Positions 22,665-34,506 of a DNA stretch of 64,000 bases are shown piece by piece. A program made the translations under genes and the position numbers. Source of the DNA: Hanleya hanleyi (lineage: Eukaryota; Mollusca; Polyplacophora; Lepidopleurida; Hanleyidae); assembly GCA_036873755.1 (NCBI GenBank), contig JAVTVY010037122.1, positions 108,776 to 172,775 on the forward strand. Direction: 5' to 3'. The notes under the pieces are model-generated. The model saw nothing but the letters and a program-made list of their open reading frames with translations. It was not told where the DNA came from and searched no databases. Numbering within the stretch: position 1 is the first letter of the stretch; the number at the start of each line of letters is the position of its first letter.

Positions 22665-23034
22665 AGACCTAGAAGTCTGGCGTTGTGGTGCTTCTCCAGC
22701 TTTAGTATAATTGTCTCAGTTTTGGGTCAGTCTAACTTTCACTAAGGCCGTTTTGAATCTCCATTTGGGTTAACAGGCTGGGCAAATCCCGTAACTGACC
22801 AGTATCTGGTGGTTTGTTCAGTTACTGGCCACTTTGGCAGTATGACGTCAAAAAGTTATGCCTAAAATTGGTCAGTATAAAGCAATACGATGCAGATTTG
22901 TTAATGAGCTCTCTCCAACTTTCACACAGGTCATGCTTGTAGTTCGTTGTGGTTGTCGAAATTGACAGGAAACCCCATTTGCAGAAACTCTTATAAATCT
23001 AGGCCTAGTAATATCGTATAATTTACTATCAGTT
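22665..23034. other. No gene recognised
   Basis: Unique-looking sequence between the PLE end and a short minisatellite. No coding signature is visible. Confidence 0.4.
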
Positions 23035-23160
23035 CGGTCTTCGATCAACGGTCATCGGTCTTTGTTCATCGTTCATCTGCATTCATCATTTTTCATCGGT
23101 CATCGTTCAACGTCTTTTGTTCATCGGTCTTCGTTCATCGTTCAACGGTCTTCGGTCTCA
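23035..23160. repeat. GTTCATCGGTCTTC minisatellite
   Basis: Irregular tandem copies of 10-14-bp words such as GTTCATCGGTC and GTTCAACGGTCTTC, about ten in all. Confidence 0.75.
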
Positions 23161-23703
23161 TGTTTCATTCCGTCCAGTTTTTAATTCGGTTCGTTAGGTT
23201 ATTTTCGCTCATCGTTCTGGTTCAAAAACGTCTCAAATGTTCGGAAACGGAACGGATAGATGGACGCAATTTGGTCTGTATTTGTTTTTCGTCACACTTT
23301 TACAAACTATATGTAGGCATGTTGTATGGATTAGTTTGTTTGTTTGTCTACATGTACAATGTATATGTTTTCTATATTCGAGTTCGCATTTCCATATTGC
23401 GTTGATGATATTGCTCTATTCAGATACCATATTTAAATAGCAGACACATTTGTTCTGTAATTAAGCAATTATTGTTATGTCATCGATCATGCTGTCTATT
23501 GTTTCCCTCGTCCCCAGTGAGTTATACTTCATTGTTTGCTGCAACTCGTTTCCAAGATATGAGGGTTTACACAATCTATGTTTTGATTGAGATATTTTCT
23601 GCTATACACATGGGTATTATTCTTTAGAGGTCTGATTGATTTGTCAGTGAAAATGTTTGTCAAACATATTTTTAAGCTATCGTCCTGTACTGTCTCCACT
23701 CCA
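23161..23703. other. No gene recognised
   Basis: Open frames here are hydrophobic and T-rich with no family signature. No repeats are evident. Confidence 0.4.
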
Positions 23704-23744
23704 TTAAGGTGCGCGATTGGCTTATATTCTCTCGCATCTATTTA

Positions 23745-24790
23745 GAATCTAATTAGCAAAGCTGCTAATTTGCAGATATTTTCTATGATACTTCGCTATT
23801 TAGAACGAGATGCTAATTATACAATATATTCTGTTTCCCCCAGACAAATCCACCGACCGCAATATCTCCCCTGCGTCGATTCAAATGAACGTAAATGTTG
23901 AATGAGAATTTTTTCCACTACCAGATTATGCAGCAGAGTAAACTTGCTGAATGATCGACAATGTTGGAGTCCCTCACACGAGGTACACCAACTGATTCGG
24001 GTGAGTGAGAATATCGTTCGACATGTCCGTGACGTCAACGACAAGTTATACCCCAATGAGGTCGCCGATAATTATTAAAGCAAAGCTTCACGCGAGCACA
24101 TTACATTCTTCACAGTTTGCTCATACTGAGAATGTCGGCGTTTTCCGTTTCGAATTACACGAATGATTTGCATAAAATGTAGACTATATACATATGTGCG
24201 AAGCTGGGACTTGGAGCTCTTGTTCCTCAGAAAGAAACAATATATTGTCTAATTAACACTTTGATAATCGCATCTAAATTGCATCGATTCGCACCTCGTG
24301 GATACTTAATATATTGTCTATTTAGCGTAGATTCGCAGATTCAATTTTACACGCCGGCTTCACAATATATTGTCTAAATAGCACTCTGATAATTGAATTT
24401 AAATTGCACAGATTCCCACGCCGCCCAGATTTAATTAAAAGTAGATTGGTATATCATTTTCATGTAATTTCTTTTATGTTCACGATCCACCGAATTCACA
24501 ATGGCGGGGCCCCTTTCGGAGTTTTTAGCTGTTTCTCGGAAGGAAACAATATATTGTCTAATTAGCAATTTAATATATTGTCTCTTTAGCGTAGATTTGC
24601 ATGGTGATTTTATCTCGTCGCCATCACAATATCTTTGCCATATCGCACTTCGATAATTGCAGGTGATTCCACCCAGACGAGACTAAAGTTATTTAGAGTA
24701 CATTCGCAGATCATTTGGTCTACATTCCAGCGCTACCGAGTTTTCAGAGCAGAGCAAATATATTGTCAAATTAGCATACATTCAAGGATA
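23745..24790 (-). repeat. Left arm: inverted, diverged 134-bp-family repeats
   Basis: Blocks such as AATATATTGTCTAATTA, TTTGATAATCGCATCTAAAT and TATTGTCTATTTAGCGTAGA are reverse complements of the right-arm unit. They occur near 23745-23830, 24232-24440 and 24545-24775, separated by unrelated sequence. Confidence 0.7.
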
Positions 24791-25299
24791 TTTCGTAATA
24801 TTCAAAGTCACGTTTTTTCTGTGTACGACCAAACTGGTGGAGGTTTTGGCAATTTGGTGAATGGTCGAACACCAAGGGAAGTCCCTATCAGCGACCACTC
24901 AATATGCCGAACAGTCATTCAAATGACTTGACCAGTTTAAACATAACGTCCGCAGAATGACCGGATACAGATTTATCTTTTTTTCTCTGGTATATCATCA
25001 AACAGAGAAATGCGTCTTTCGACAAAAAATAAAGGATATGCGACCATGAGCGAAAACATCAGTTGCAGCGGGGATTTTACAGAGTTTTTTATATCGAAAC
25101 CCAAATTAGATGAGTGTCGGCCTAATAAACTATGCTTTGAATATTTCCATGCCAGGTTTTATCTTTCTTTCTACATTGTCGATAGCACATACAAGATATT
25201 ATCCTATTTCATTTTCTGGGAATAAAGAAAAAGGACGAAACAAACATTCCTAGTCTCCCCTCAAGTGACAGATCTCCAGTAAGAAGTCGAATATATAAC

Positions 25300-25455
25300 G
25301 AATCCGCGACATTTCGGCATGCAACATTTCGGCACAAAGTGAAGAGTACGGCATTGCGGCACGCGACATTTCACATTTCAAAATCGCGTGCCGTAATGTC
25401 GCTTTAACAAAATGTCGCATGCCGGAATATCGCGCGACGAGATGTCCTGATACCG
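25300..25455. mobile_element. hAT-like MITE, minimal copy
   Basis: The 156-bp element is flanked by the 8-bp duplication TATATAAC (25292-25299 and 25456-25463). Its two halves are inverted arrays of the word CGACATTTCGGCACG. The same family makes the 1.25-kb palindrome at 49755-51003. An 8-bp duplication suits hAT elements. No coding sequence. Confidence 0.75.
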
Positions 25456-27040
25456 TATATAACACAAGGCTATTTTATGGATAACAACTTTTGTATCCTG
25501 TATTTTTGTATGTATCACTGTAAATCGACAAGAGTGTTTCATTACAAGTAACAACACCATTTTAGTGACTCGTCAAGCTGAAGTGAACGTACTTGTGAAC
25601 AACATACGGCCGTTCTGATTCTTCGGTGAAGCAGCTTCTTGTGTTAATAATGTCGATGGGCACCAATACCACCCATTGAAGAGACAAAGAGACTATAGCG
25701 CCACTACCGGAGGAAGAAAATGTCACACTACCGGAGGAAGAAAATGTCAATGCGAATGATTAGTTATAGCATGGAGCAAATATTATGGTTAAACACTATA
25801 CCAGGGAGAGTCCAGGTTTTTAGCTTTCGTGATTAACGCCCTTTATTAGTATTGTTCTTATGGTAACAATATGCCTTTTCTATGTTCAACAACAATGGTG
25901 AAGCATTGTTGTCATGAGCGACATTGGCATTACCATTTCTGTAAGTCCGAAAGGCTGTTTACCGCCTCTCGCGATAGCGCTTCAAGTTTCAAAATCACCC
26001 CTTGGATGCACTCACAGATGACTATAGTTATTTTTTCAAGGAGATAGTTCCTAAAAAGCTGCACAGAATATCATCAAATTATTGTCATCCTTTTATCATT
26101 TGAACGCAACCCCTAGTGTCAAATACCATTTGGTTCTCACGAGAACTGTTCACATGATGATTTTATAGTGATTATAAAAATATGGCATTTCTAGGTTCAA
26201 CAAAGAAAGGATATTCACATTCAATTTAGTTGTTAGGGATTTACTGCTGCATAGATAATATTGTTGCTATATTAACAACATATCATTTCTGGGTTTAACA
26301 ATGGAGAATGAAGCATGATCGATAAGGTTAAACCGCTTTGCGAATATATATGTTAAATAGGAAATATATTAAGTCTTCTTGAATTGCGAATATATGCAAT
26401 TTACATGACATTATCAATGCTCTAATTAGACATTATATTGCCTCCAATCCAACAAAAAGGTGTACGAATAAAATGTATTTGCGAATCTACGCTAAATAGA
26501 AAATATATTAGTTCTCATGGAAGTGCGAATGAGATGATATGAGATTATCAGAACTGCTAATTAGACAATATATCGCTTGTGGTCGAAAATCACCGAGGTA
26601 AAATCGATTTGCGAATCTACGCTAAATAGACACTATATTAACTCTCACTGAAGTGCGAATCTATGCAATTTAGATGAGATTATGAAAGTGCTAATTAGAC
26701 AATATATTGCTTCCCCTGCAGTCTCGACGAGGTAAAACACATTTGCAAATCTACGCTAAATAGACAATATATTAACTCTCCCTGAAGTGCGAATCTATGC
26801 AATTTAGATGAGATTATCAATGTGCTAATTAGACAATATATTGCTTCCCCAGCAGTCTCGGCGAGGTAAAACACATTTGCGAATCTACGCTAAATAGACA
26901 ATATATTAACTCTCCCTGAAGTGCGAATGTATGCAATTTAGATGAGATTATCAAAGTGCTAATTAGACAATATATTGTCTTCTCTGCAATCTCGACGAGG
27001 TAAAACACATTTGCGAATCTACGCTAAATAGACAATATAT

Positions 27041-27444
27041 TGGATAATCGCTATATAAATGAAGCAGTGAAGGATATATATCCACCTTCACTGGATTTGA
27101 TAGTCTATCACTATAAAAATGAAGCGGGCATTCTCTCTCGTCGACTTTATGACAAAAGAGATGATTACAATTTCGACATCGTAAACTATCCATATCTGGA
27201 TAGTAATATTCCAGTGCGACCTGCATATGGCGTATACATATCTCGCTTAGTAGCATTTGCTAGATCCTGTGTTAAATGTGATGATTTTAATCAACGTCAC
27301 AAAACATTGTTGCAGAAACTTATAAAACAGGGCTATTCCACCAAGCGCCTCCACTCAAAGTTTCTCAAATTTGGCGATACATATCGCATGCTGATAGCAA
27401 AGTACGAACGTAGCGTGCAAGATCTATGGCGCTACGTTTCGTAA
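27041..27444 (+). pseudogene. PLE copy 2 reverse transcriptase, C-terminal piece
   Basis: It begins abruptly at DNRYINEAVKDIYPPS, just after the catalytic YIDD block, so RT activity is lost. An internal deletion removes the KETTDSPTGTSYLDL segment found in copies 1 and 3. The rest (NEAGILSRRLYDKRDDYNF to DLWRYVS) is open to the stop. It is embedded in the 134-bp satellite. Confidence 0.8.
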
Positions 27445-27446
27445 CT

Positions 27447-27554
27447 TGTGTCTAATTCCGCTTAACCCGGGGCTAGGGGCCGTATGAACCATGTACTTCA
27501 AGATCCTCATGGTACTCATATGAACAGTCACAATCAAAGCGTGACTGAGATACA
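27447..27554 (+). ncRNA. Twister-like ribozyme candidate (PLE copy 2)
   Basis: Same place as in copy 1, 2 nt after the RT stop codon. P1 is TGTGTCT with AGATACA, and the core is AATTCCGCTTAACCCGGGGC and TAGGGGCCG. The CGTATGA/TCATATG arm, CAATCAAAGCGTGAC and TGAG are all present. Confidence 0.62.
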
Positions 27555-27559
27555 TCTTT

Positions 27560-27840
27560 TTTAGATGACGACTCTATAACGAATATTATGGATTAAGAAT
27601 ACTGATCAGCGATACGGATTTGATATTTTTGGAACATCATGATGTCTTGCCGGCATCATTGAAAACTGTTGACCGCTTCTCTCTTGCAGGAAACAAGCCT
27701 ATGTTTATGTATACTTTTGTCTTTTTGAATTTGGTGCTAATACTGTTATATGGAAATGGAATAGGTCTTTGGATTATGGACGCGGATATTCTCTAATGGA
27801 CGACGGCTGGATTATGAATGACGGACTAGACGCTTGTAAT
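27560..27840 (+). pseudogene. PLE downstream hydrophobic ORF and 3-prime end, copy 2
   Basis: The segments YYGLRILISDTDLIFLEHHD and LPASLKTVDRFSLAGN are intact. The hydrophobic stretch follows with a 3-bp-scale indel, then LMDDGWIMNDGLDACN. The PLE ends at GACGCTTGTAAT, where satellite sequence resumes. Confidence 0.65.
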
Positions 27841-29398
27841 TCTCTTCAATCTCGACGAGGTAAACACATTTGCTAATCTACGCTAAATAGACAATATATT
27901 AACTCTCCGTGAAGTGCGAATCTATGGAATTTAGATGAGATTATCAAAGTGCTAATTAGACAATATATTGCCTCCCCTGCAGTCTACCCGAGGTAAAACA
28001 GATTTGCGAATCTACGCTAAATAGAAAATATATTAACTTTCCCTGAAGTGCGAATCTATGCAATTTAGATGAGATTATCAAAGTGCTAATTAGACAATAT
28101 ATTAACACATTTGCGAATCTACGCTAAATAGACAATATATTAACACTCCATGAAGTGCGAATCTATGCAATTTAGATGAGATTATCAAAGTGCTAATTAG
28201 ACAATATATTGTCTTCTCTGAAATCTCGCCGAAGTTAAACACATTTGCGAATCTACTCTAAATAGACAATATATTAACTCTTCATGAAGTGCGAATCTAT
28301 GCAATTTAGATGAGATTATCAAAATGCTAATTAGACAATATATTGTCTTCTCTGCCATCTCCCCGAGGTAAAACAGATTTGCGAATCTACGCTAAGTAGA
28401 CAATATATTAACTTTCCCTGAAGTGCGAATCTATGCAATTTAGATGAGATTATCAAAGTGCTAATTAGACAATATATTGTCTTCCCTGAAATCTCGCCGA
28501 AGTTAAACACATTTGCAAATCTACGCTAAATAGACAATATATTAACTCTTCTTGAAGTGCGAATCTATGCAATTTAGATGAGATTATCAAAATGCTAATT
28601 AGACAATATATTGTCTTCTCTGCCATCTCGACGAGGTAAACACATTTGCGAATCTACGCTAAATAGACAATATATTAACTCTCCATGAAGTGCGAATCTA
28701 TGCAATTTAGATGAGATTATCAAATTGCTAATTAGACAATATATTGTCTTCTCTGAAATCTCGCCGAAGTTAAACACATTTGCGAATCTACGCTAAATAG
28801 ACAATATATTAAGTCTTCATGAAGTGCGAATCTATGCAATTTAGATGAGATTATCAAAATGCGAATTAGACAATATATTGTCTTCTCTGCCATCTCGACG
28901 AAGTAAACACATTTGCGAATCTACGCTAAATAGACAATATATTAACTTTCTTTGAAGTGCGAATCTATGCAATTTAGATGAGATTATCAAAGTGCTAATT
29001 ATACAATATATTGTCTTCTCTGCAATCTCGACGAGGTAAACACATTTGCGAATCCACGCTAAATAGACAATATATTAACTCTCCATGAAGTGCGAATCTA
29101 TGCAATTTAGATGAGATTATCAAAATGCTAATTAGACAATATATTGTCTTCTCTGAAATCTTGCCGAAGTTAAACACATTTGCGAATCTACGCTAAATAG
29201 ACGATATATTACCTTACCATGCAGTGCGAATTTATGCAATTTAGATGATAATTAGAAGAATTATATTGCCTTCAAACCCCGGCATCAAAGATTAGCAAAA
29301 TATCTGCACTATATTGTCACCAGTGCTATTTAGCACCATGTTAAGAGATAGGGGCGAATGGAAAATATCAAGGAAAAAGCCAATTGCGCACCTAACTC

Positions 29399-30296
29399 CT
29401 CCACACTGTGATATTTTCAGTGTATCACAACGACAGCACGTAGTTTGCCAATGGCATGCACTTTTGGTATATTTGTCTGAATTTATTTGCTGTTATTGTT
29501 CGTTTGATATCTTTGAATCGACGTCCCGTTCCAACCCCGTGTACTGACTGAAGTGGGAATGATAGAGATAACAATTCTCGGTAGTATACGTCTACACTTT
29601 CACAATCAGCACTTGACGCACTACTTGGATAATGCCTTATCACAATCTATTGACGTCCATAATACTATTTGCTCTGTGTACGGCCACTCAATAAACTGAA
29701 GAATGAACGTAGTTCAAAACCCGTTGTCCCCTTGCTGAAAGTGTGTTCGTTTAGCACGTACCGGAGGCAAGAATATATTCATCAATGAAGGCATAGAATC
29801 TAGTACTTATGTAGAACATTGCGGATGTTTTTTTCGAAATTGCAAATGGTACCACATGTGCAGGATCATGAACGATGTAACCTTGACTGCAGCTAAACAT
29901 TTGGATGAAAGGTAATTTGAAACTGCAGCTAAACATTTGGATGAAAGATAATTTGAACCAATGGATTACTGATTAGAGGACAGTATCAAAGAAGTATTGT
30001 CTTTCGGCGTACAAAATTGACTTCCTTCTACTTTAAACATTCAAACTTCCTTCTTTATTAAATATCAAACTGTTGATGGGATTGAATGTATCTTTGTATC
30101 CACGTCCGGACACAGACTGGGGATATAGGATCGCTCTATTTCGGTGAGTTTGTGCGTGTCACGTTTTCCAGTTAACACGATAATTTGAAAACTGTCCTGT
30201 ATTGGACATTACAGGTCAGTTTTTCTAGGTTTCTTGCATTTACCAGGTTACCCCATGTTAAGCCGTTTACTCCATCAGACGTCATCCATTAACAGC
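29399..30296. other. No gene recognised
   Basis: Unique-looking sequence except for a two-copy 36-bp tandem repeat at 29886-29957. Open frames show no motif. Confidence 0.4.
29886..29957. repeat. 36-bp tandem duplication
   Basis: ACTGCAGCTAAACATTTGGA and the following 16 bp occur twice head to tail, differing by one or two bases. Confidence 0.85.
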
Positions 30297-30510
30297 AGTT
30301 GATTTGTTTGAGCTGATCTGTCATCACAGCTCCCGAGCTAGCGTATCTAATTCCCCTTAAGCCGGTGCTAGAAGCCGTGTGGATACTTCTCTATATGAAC
30401 AGCTGCAATAAATGTGCGGCTGAGATACTAAGGCCACATCCGAAAATCCACCGTAATTTTCGGGTCTGAATGTTAGGTGTCTCCCTGTGTAGTCATATGG
30501 TTGTTACTTC
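30297..30510 (+). mobile_element. Short ribozyme-bearing element, family 2, copy 2
   Basis: Plus-strand sister of 14828-15055, sharing leader, ribozyme-like module and trailer (CGGGTCTGAATGTTAGGTG, GTCATATGGTTG). It has no open frame. Ends are approximate. Confidence 0.55.
30343..30428 (+). ncRNA. Twister-like ribozyme candidate (copy c)
   Basis: P1 is GTATCT with AGATAC. The core AATTCCCCTTAAGCCGGTGC and TAGAAGCCG is kept, but CGC of the P2-like strand is CCC and the partner strand reads AATAAATGTGCGG, so this stem looks weaker. The P5-like arm is shorter. TGAG precedes P1. It may be a decayed copy. Confidence 0.5.
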
Positions 30511-32439
30511 GCTGCAATTCAATTCACCCCAAACGTTGAATGAAGATATAATTGGGGAATAGCTTTCAGCGTATTGATGTTGAAGCCATTAGGTCGTAGG
30601 TCAAGGTCACAGCTCTAATTTAGCTTGATTGCAGAGCTGTATTCCCCATACCCCATGTGTCAGATATAATTGCTTTCTCTGCTTAATATTCATTCATTTA
30701 ATAATAACATTTTTTTTTGCTGGGGGACTTATCCTTTTTTTTGTTCAACTCAAAAACAATCTGGGATATTAGCACCCATTAATATATGTTTTGTCACTTC
30801 TGCAAACTTTTCTCGCCGGACATGAATGCATTTGGCGGCTCTTGCATACCTCTTGCAAAACTGAAAACTCTGCAAGTATCTTTTGCTATATTCAAATGAA
30901 GCTCTCGGTCCAATTTTATTGGAATTATCTATATATGTACAGCCGATCAATACTCCAGGGTTATTCAATAGCACGGAGGCTTGCATCGCTGTACCAGACA
31001 ATTCCACATGCACGGAACTGCACTAATCCTATACCCGTGGAAACCATTCAATTACTCCGATGCTGTCAATAAGTTTACCTCGCTGTAATTGTGGATCACC
31101 TATACAATATATTTGATATAGTGGGTGAAGAACCTGTCAAATTCCAGTTATATATTTCCTGAAAACTGTTGATTCTAAGAGGTAAAAAGTTATTATTTTG
31201 ATGTTTTGATAACCACATCTGAGTTACTTTAAAATTGAAAGCGTTGTATGTCAAAATTTAATCTTCCAATTCCTTTACTGAATACTTCTGAACTTCTTTT
31301 CAATAATATTCGAACTCTCAGATTATCACAGTACAGTACTTAAGCCGAAAGTGCTTCAATTGTTTTATTTACACCCACCCCCTGCCTCGCACCTTAATTT
31401 CGACCGGAAAATGATTCCGAGATAGTTGAATGTTCAAGAAGTCAAATAAATCGGAAAACTCCATCCTTTCAATTAATACATTTATAACTTTGAGATAGGG
31501 GCAAATTTTCGGTTCGAATACTATATTGTAATAAACCGAAAGTACAAATATTTTGGATAAGAAGTTTGAATACACTGTTTTTCGCAAATTCTCGTAACTA
31601 ATATGAAAATCGTTGGTCACTTTTAATTACCTGGGTGAACATTTTTCAGAAAGGACAAGGAAACTGCAGAGTTCATGTAGGACATCAAATTTAGACAATT
31701 AAAAACTCGTAATCTACAACCTCCTCGCAATCGATTAAAGCAGAACCCTCACGATGCTGTGAATTAGGGGCGAGATATTTATTTCAAATTCAGAACTGAA
31801 GATATTGTTCCAGATACAGGTCTGTTAAAACACGTACACAGATTCCACGCAAAGATTTTAATATGAGAGTTATTATCACAGATGGTTAACACAGCGCCTG
31901 GCTTATTTATTGAGAAATCTATTATAATGGAGCACCGAACTATAGCGCGAAGAAAAACTATTTCGTTTTTTTTCATCCTGGAGACAGAGGGTGCTAGATG
32001 GAAAATGGTAGTTACTTTGTTTGACCATAGAGTGGAGGCGCTTGTAGAAAAAACGCTTTGCGATGTGCTGATTGTTGTTGAAGATTAATAGACTTACTGG
32101 AATTATCCCACCTCAGTCTTGCCGAAAGCTCAGAAATTCATTAAATCAAACAAAGCCGGTTCCAATCCTAACAAGCAGCCAGAGGATGCTAGGTCCCCCG
32201 CCAAAATGGCAGCAATATTTATAAGCGCTGTCGGTTTCAGAAGATATTCATTAGGATGGCAACAGCTACTTCACAGGCGTGAGAAGCAGAGGGGTCTTTC
32301 CACCTTCCCAGGTTTTGAGATCAACTCCGAATGGCTGACTGAATGTTGATTGCTACTGTAATATATTTTCTTTACCATGTAGCATGAAAATTATGTAACT
32401 GAAATGCAACCCCAAGAGACAACTCATGGCATATTATCT
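30511..32439. other. No gene recognised
   Basis: Several 60-90-codon open frames on both strands lack any motif I can name. No repeats or splice-supported exons were found. Confidence 0.4.
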
Positions 32440-34074
32440 GCAAACTAAATTTGACAAGAATATGAAGGCATCCTCAACCTATTGCCCAGAAACCAAATTT
32501 AGACTTTGCCACAAGGAGTCACCACCTGTAGTAGGTGCAAGCAGGCAAAACACAATCCCAAATGACATCTCATGTCATGGTATCGGCATATGAACTTTGA
32601 GACTCTGAAGAGGGGTCCTCAAGTTATTGCCGGTACTAGATGCCCACCGGTGAACATTCATGTTATTTGGGGCGGGTCACATATGAATACAAAATTTGAG
32701 AATAATCTGATGAGCAGTTGCCAAATTATTGCCCGGAAACAAATTTTTCCACCAGGAGACGCCACCTGTAGGCAGAAGCGGAAAAAATACAATCCCAAGG
32801 AACATGGTATCGTGGGGACATCTGCATACCAAATTTGAGAAGAATCCGATGAGGGTCCTCAAGTTATTGCCCAGAAACCAAATTTAGATTTTGATACCAG
32901 GTGACGCCACCTCTAGGCGCAAGTCAGTGAAATGCATTATCAAGCGACATCTTATGTCACGGTACATTCTTACAAAATTTGAGAAGAATCCGATGGTCAC
33001 AGGTCAGTTCTCAAGTTATTACCCGGAAACGAATTTGTGATGTTGCCACCAGGTGGCGCCACCTGTGAGTGCAAGTGAGCGAAAGGCAATCCCAAGCAAC
33101 AGCTCCTGTCATGGTAAATGCATGCCAAATTTGAGAAGAATCCGATGAGCCGCAACGTTTCTCATATGTTACCCAGAAAGTTATCACTTGCAGCATGGAA
33201 TAATGGAATGAACTCTAGTGGCGCCACCTGCGGGTGGATTTTGCTGAAACGCATCACCAACGGTGTTTTGTCGCAGGGAATGCATTTACCAAATTTCGAA
33301 GAAATCCGACAAATTGTTCGAAAGTTATCGCTCGCGAAGGATTTGAACAAACATGAACGGACATGCATTAAAGATTGGAACAAGACCCAGTGGCGCCACC
33401 TACAGGCGGATCTTGCTGAAACGTAATACCAGCGACGTCTTGTCGCAAAGAATGCAGATGCCAAATTTCGGAGGAATCCGACAAAGCATTTAGGAGTTAT
33501 CGCTTACGCAGTATTTGCACGGACATGCACTAAATATTGGAACAAGACCCAGTGGCGCCACCTACAGGCGGATCTTGCTGAAACGTAATACCAACAGACG
33601 TCTTGTCGCAAAGAATGCAGATGCCAAATTTCGGAGGAATCCGACAAAGCATTTAGGAGTTATTGCTTACGAAGTATTTGCACGGACATGTCCGTGCATG
33701 CACGGACACATAGAAGCAAGACCCCAGTGGCGCCACCTACAGGTGGATCTTGCTGAAACGTAATACCAAGAGACGTCTTGTCGCAAAGAATGCAGATGCC
33801 AAATTTCGGAGGAATCCGACAAAGCATTTAGAAGTTATTGCTTACGAAGTATTTGCACGGACATGTCCGTGCATGCACGGACACATAGAAGCAAGACCCC
33901 AGTGGCGCCACCTACAGGCGGATCTTGCTGAAACGTAATACCAAGAGACGTCTTGTCGCAAAGAATGCAGATGCCAAATTTCGGAGGAATCCGACAAAGC
34001 ATTTAGAAGTTATTGCTTACGAAGTATTTGCACGGACATGTCCGTGCATGCACGGACACATAGAAGCAAGAACC
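32440..34074 (+). repeat. 130-175-bp tandem repeat array
   Basis: About eleven head-to-tail units share GCCAAATTTNGGAGGAATCC-type and TGGCGCCACCTACAGGCG-type blocks. Left units are diverged and about 130-160 bp. The last units are nearly identical, with steps of 162, 175 and 175 bp between 33388, 33550, 33725 and 33900. The longer spacing comes from a palindromic insert, GGACATGTCCGTGCATGCAC. Open frames spanning units (AKFRRNPTKH type) are by-products. Confidence 0.85.
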
Positions 34075-34082
34075 ATTTTAAA

Positions 34083-34108
34083 GTCCCCGGCCGCGTTGCG
34101 GCGGGGGA
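34083..34108. repeat. GC-rich hairpin at the end of the tandem array
   Basis: GTCCCCGGCCGC and GCGGCGGGGGAC form 12-bp arms with one mismatch around a 2-bp loop region. The hairpin directly ends the array and is followed by an A run. It could be an element terminus, but I see no Helitron CTRR end. Confidence 0.6.
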
Positions 34109-34506
34109 CAAAAAATACAATCTTTAATCGGCATTAACACTGGCTTAATGCCATTGCATCTAGCCGATATATATATTTGCCTTATGGGTCTGACAATGTT
34201 TCAATGGAATGAAAATGTCATCAAACAAGAACGCTTATTTCGCTAATACATTTTTAAGTTTCTGCAATCTGCCCTCATTCCGACATGTCTGATAAGTTCT
34301 CATTCAAAATGGGATAAATCAATATACATTAAACCGTGGCTCATGATCTGGAGGTCTGGAGAACAAAAAAATATAGCCATTCACTCTACACCTACGCAGA
34401 GGCAGACAAACGGTTTTGTAATCGGAATATTTCTTTTTAGTTAGGAAATCGCACATTCTCACATAATATCACGTAATGTCGCAAACTTTACATGGACTAA
34501 CTCCTT
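34109..34506. other. No gene recognised
   Basis: Unique-looking AT-rich sequence between the array and the next MITE. Confidence 0.4.

Larger units (their letters stand above)
26320..29300 (+). repeat. Right arm: 133-134-bp tandem repeat array
   Basis: About 16 units, phased by TGAAGTGCGAATCTATGCAA. In the best-ordered part the spacing is 134, 134, 134 and 133 bp. Each unit holds two related half-sites, GCTAATTAGACAATATATT and CGCTAAATAGACAATATATT, both with an AATATATT core. Copies towards 26320 are more diverged. PLE copy 2 interrupts the array at 27041-27840. Short minus-strand open frames are repeat translations. Confidence 0.9.
23704..29398. mobile_element. 5.7-kb composite TIR element with satellite arms
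   Basis: The outer ends match inverted: TTAAGGTGCGCGATTGGCTT on the left, and on the right AAGCCAATTGCGCACCTAA. Inside each end comes a (GCTAATTTGC)AGATATTTT block, then arms of a 134-bp repeat in opposite orientations: diverged in the left arm (23745-24790) and far more uniform in the right arm (26320-29300). The roughly 1.5-kb interior (24800-26320) has no transposase; it holds a 156-bp hAT-like MITE and unrecognised sequence. PLE copy 2 lies in the right arm. No clear target duplication was found. Confidence 0.55.

Noticed and set aside
26320..29300. CRISPR array
   Set aside because: The repeats are directly contiguous 134-bp units without unique spacers, in an animal genome.
34083..34108. 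Helitron 3-prime end
   Set aside because: A hairpin is present but no CTRR terminus follows, and no Rep/Helicase sequence exists in the window.
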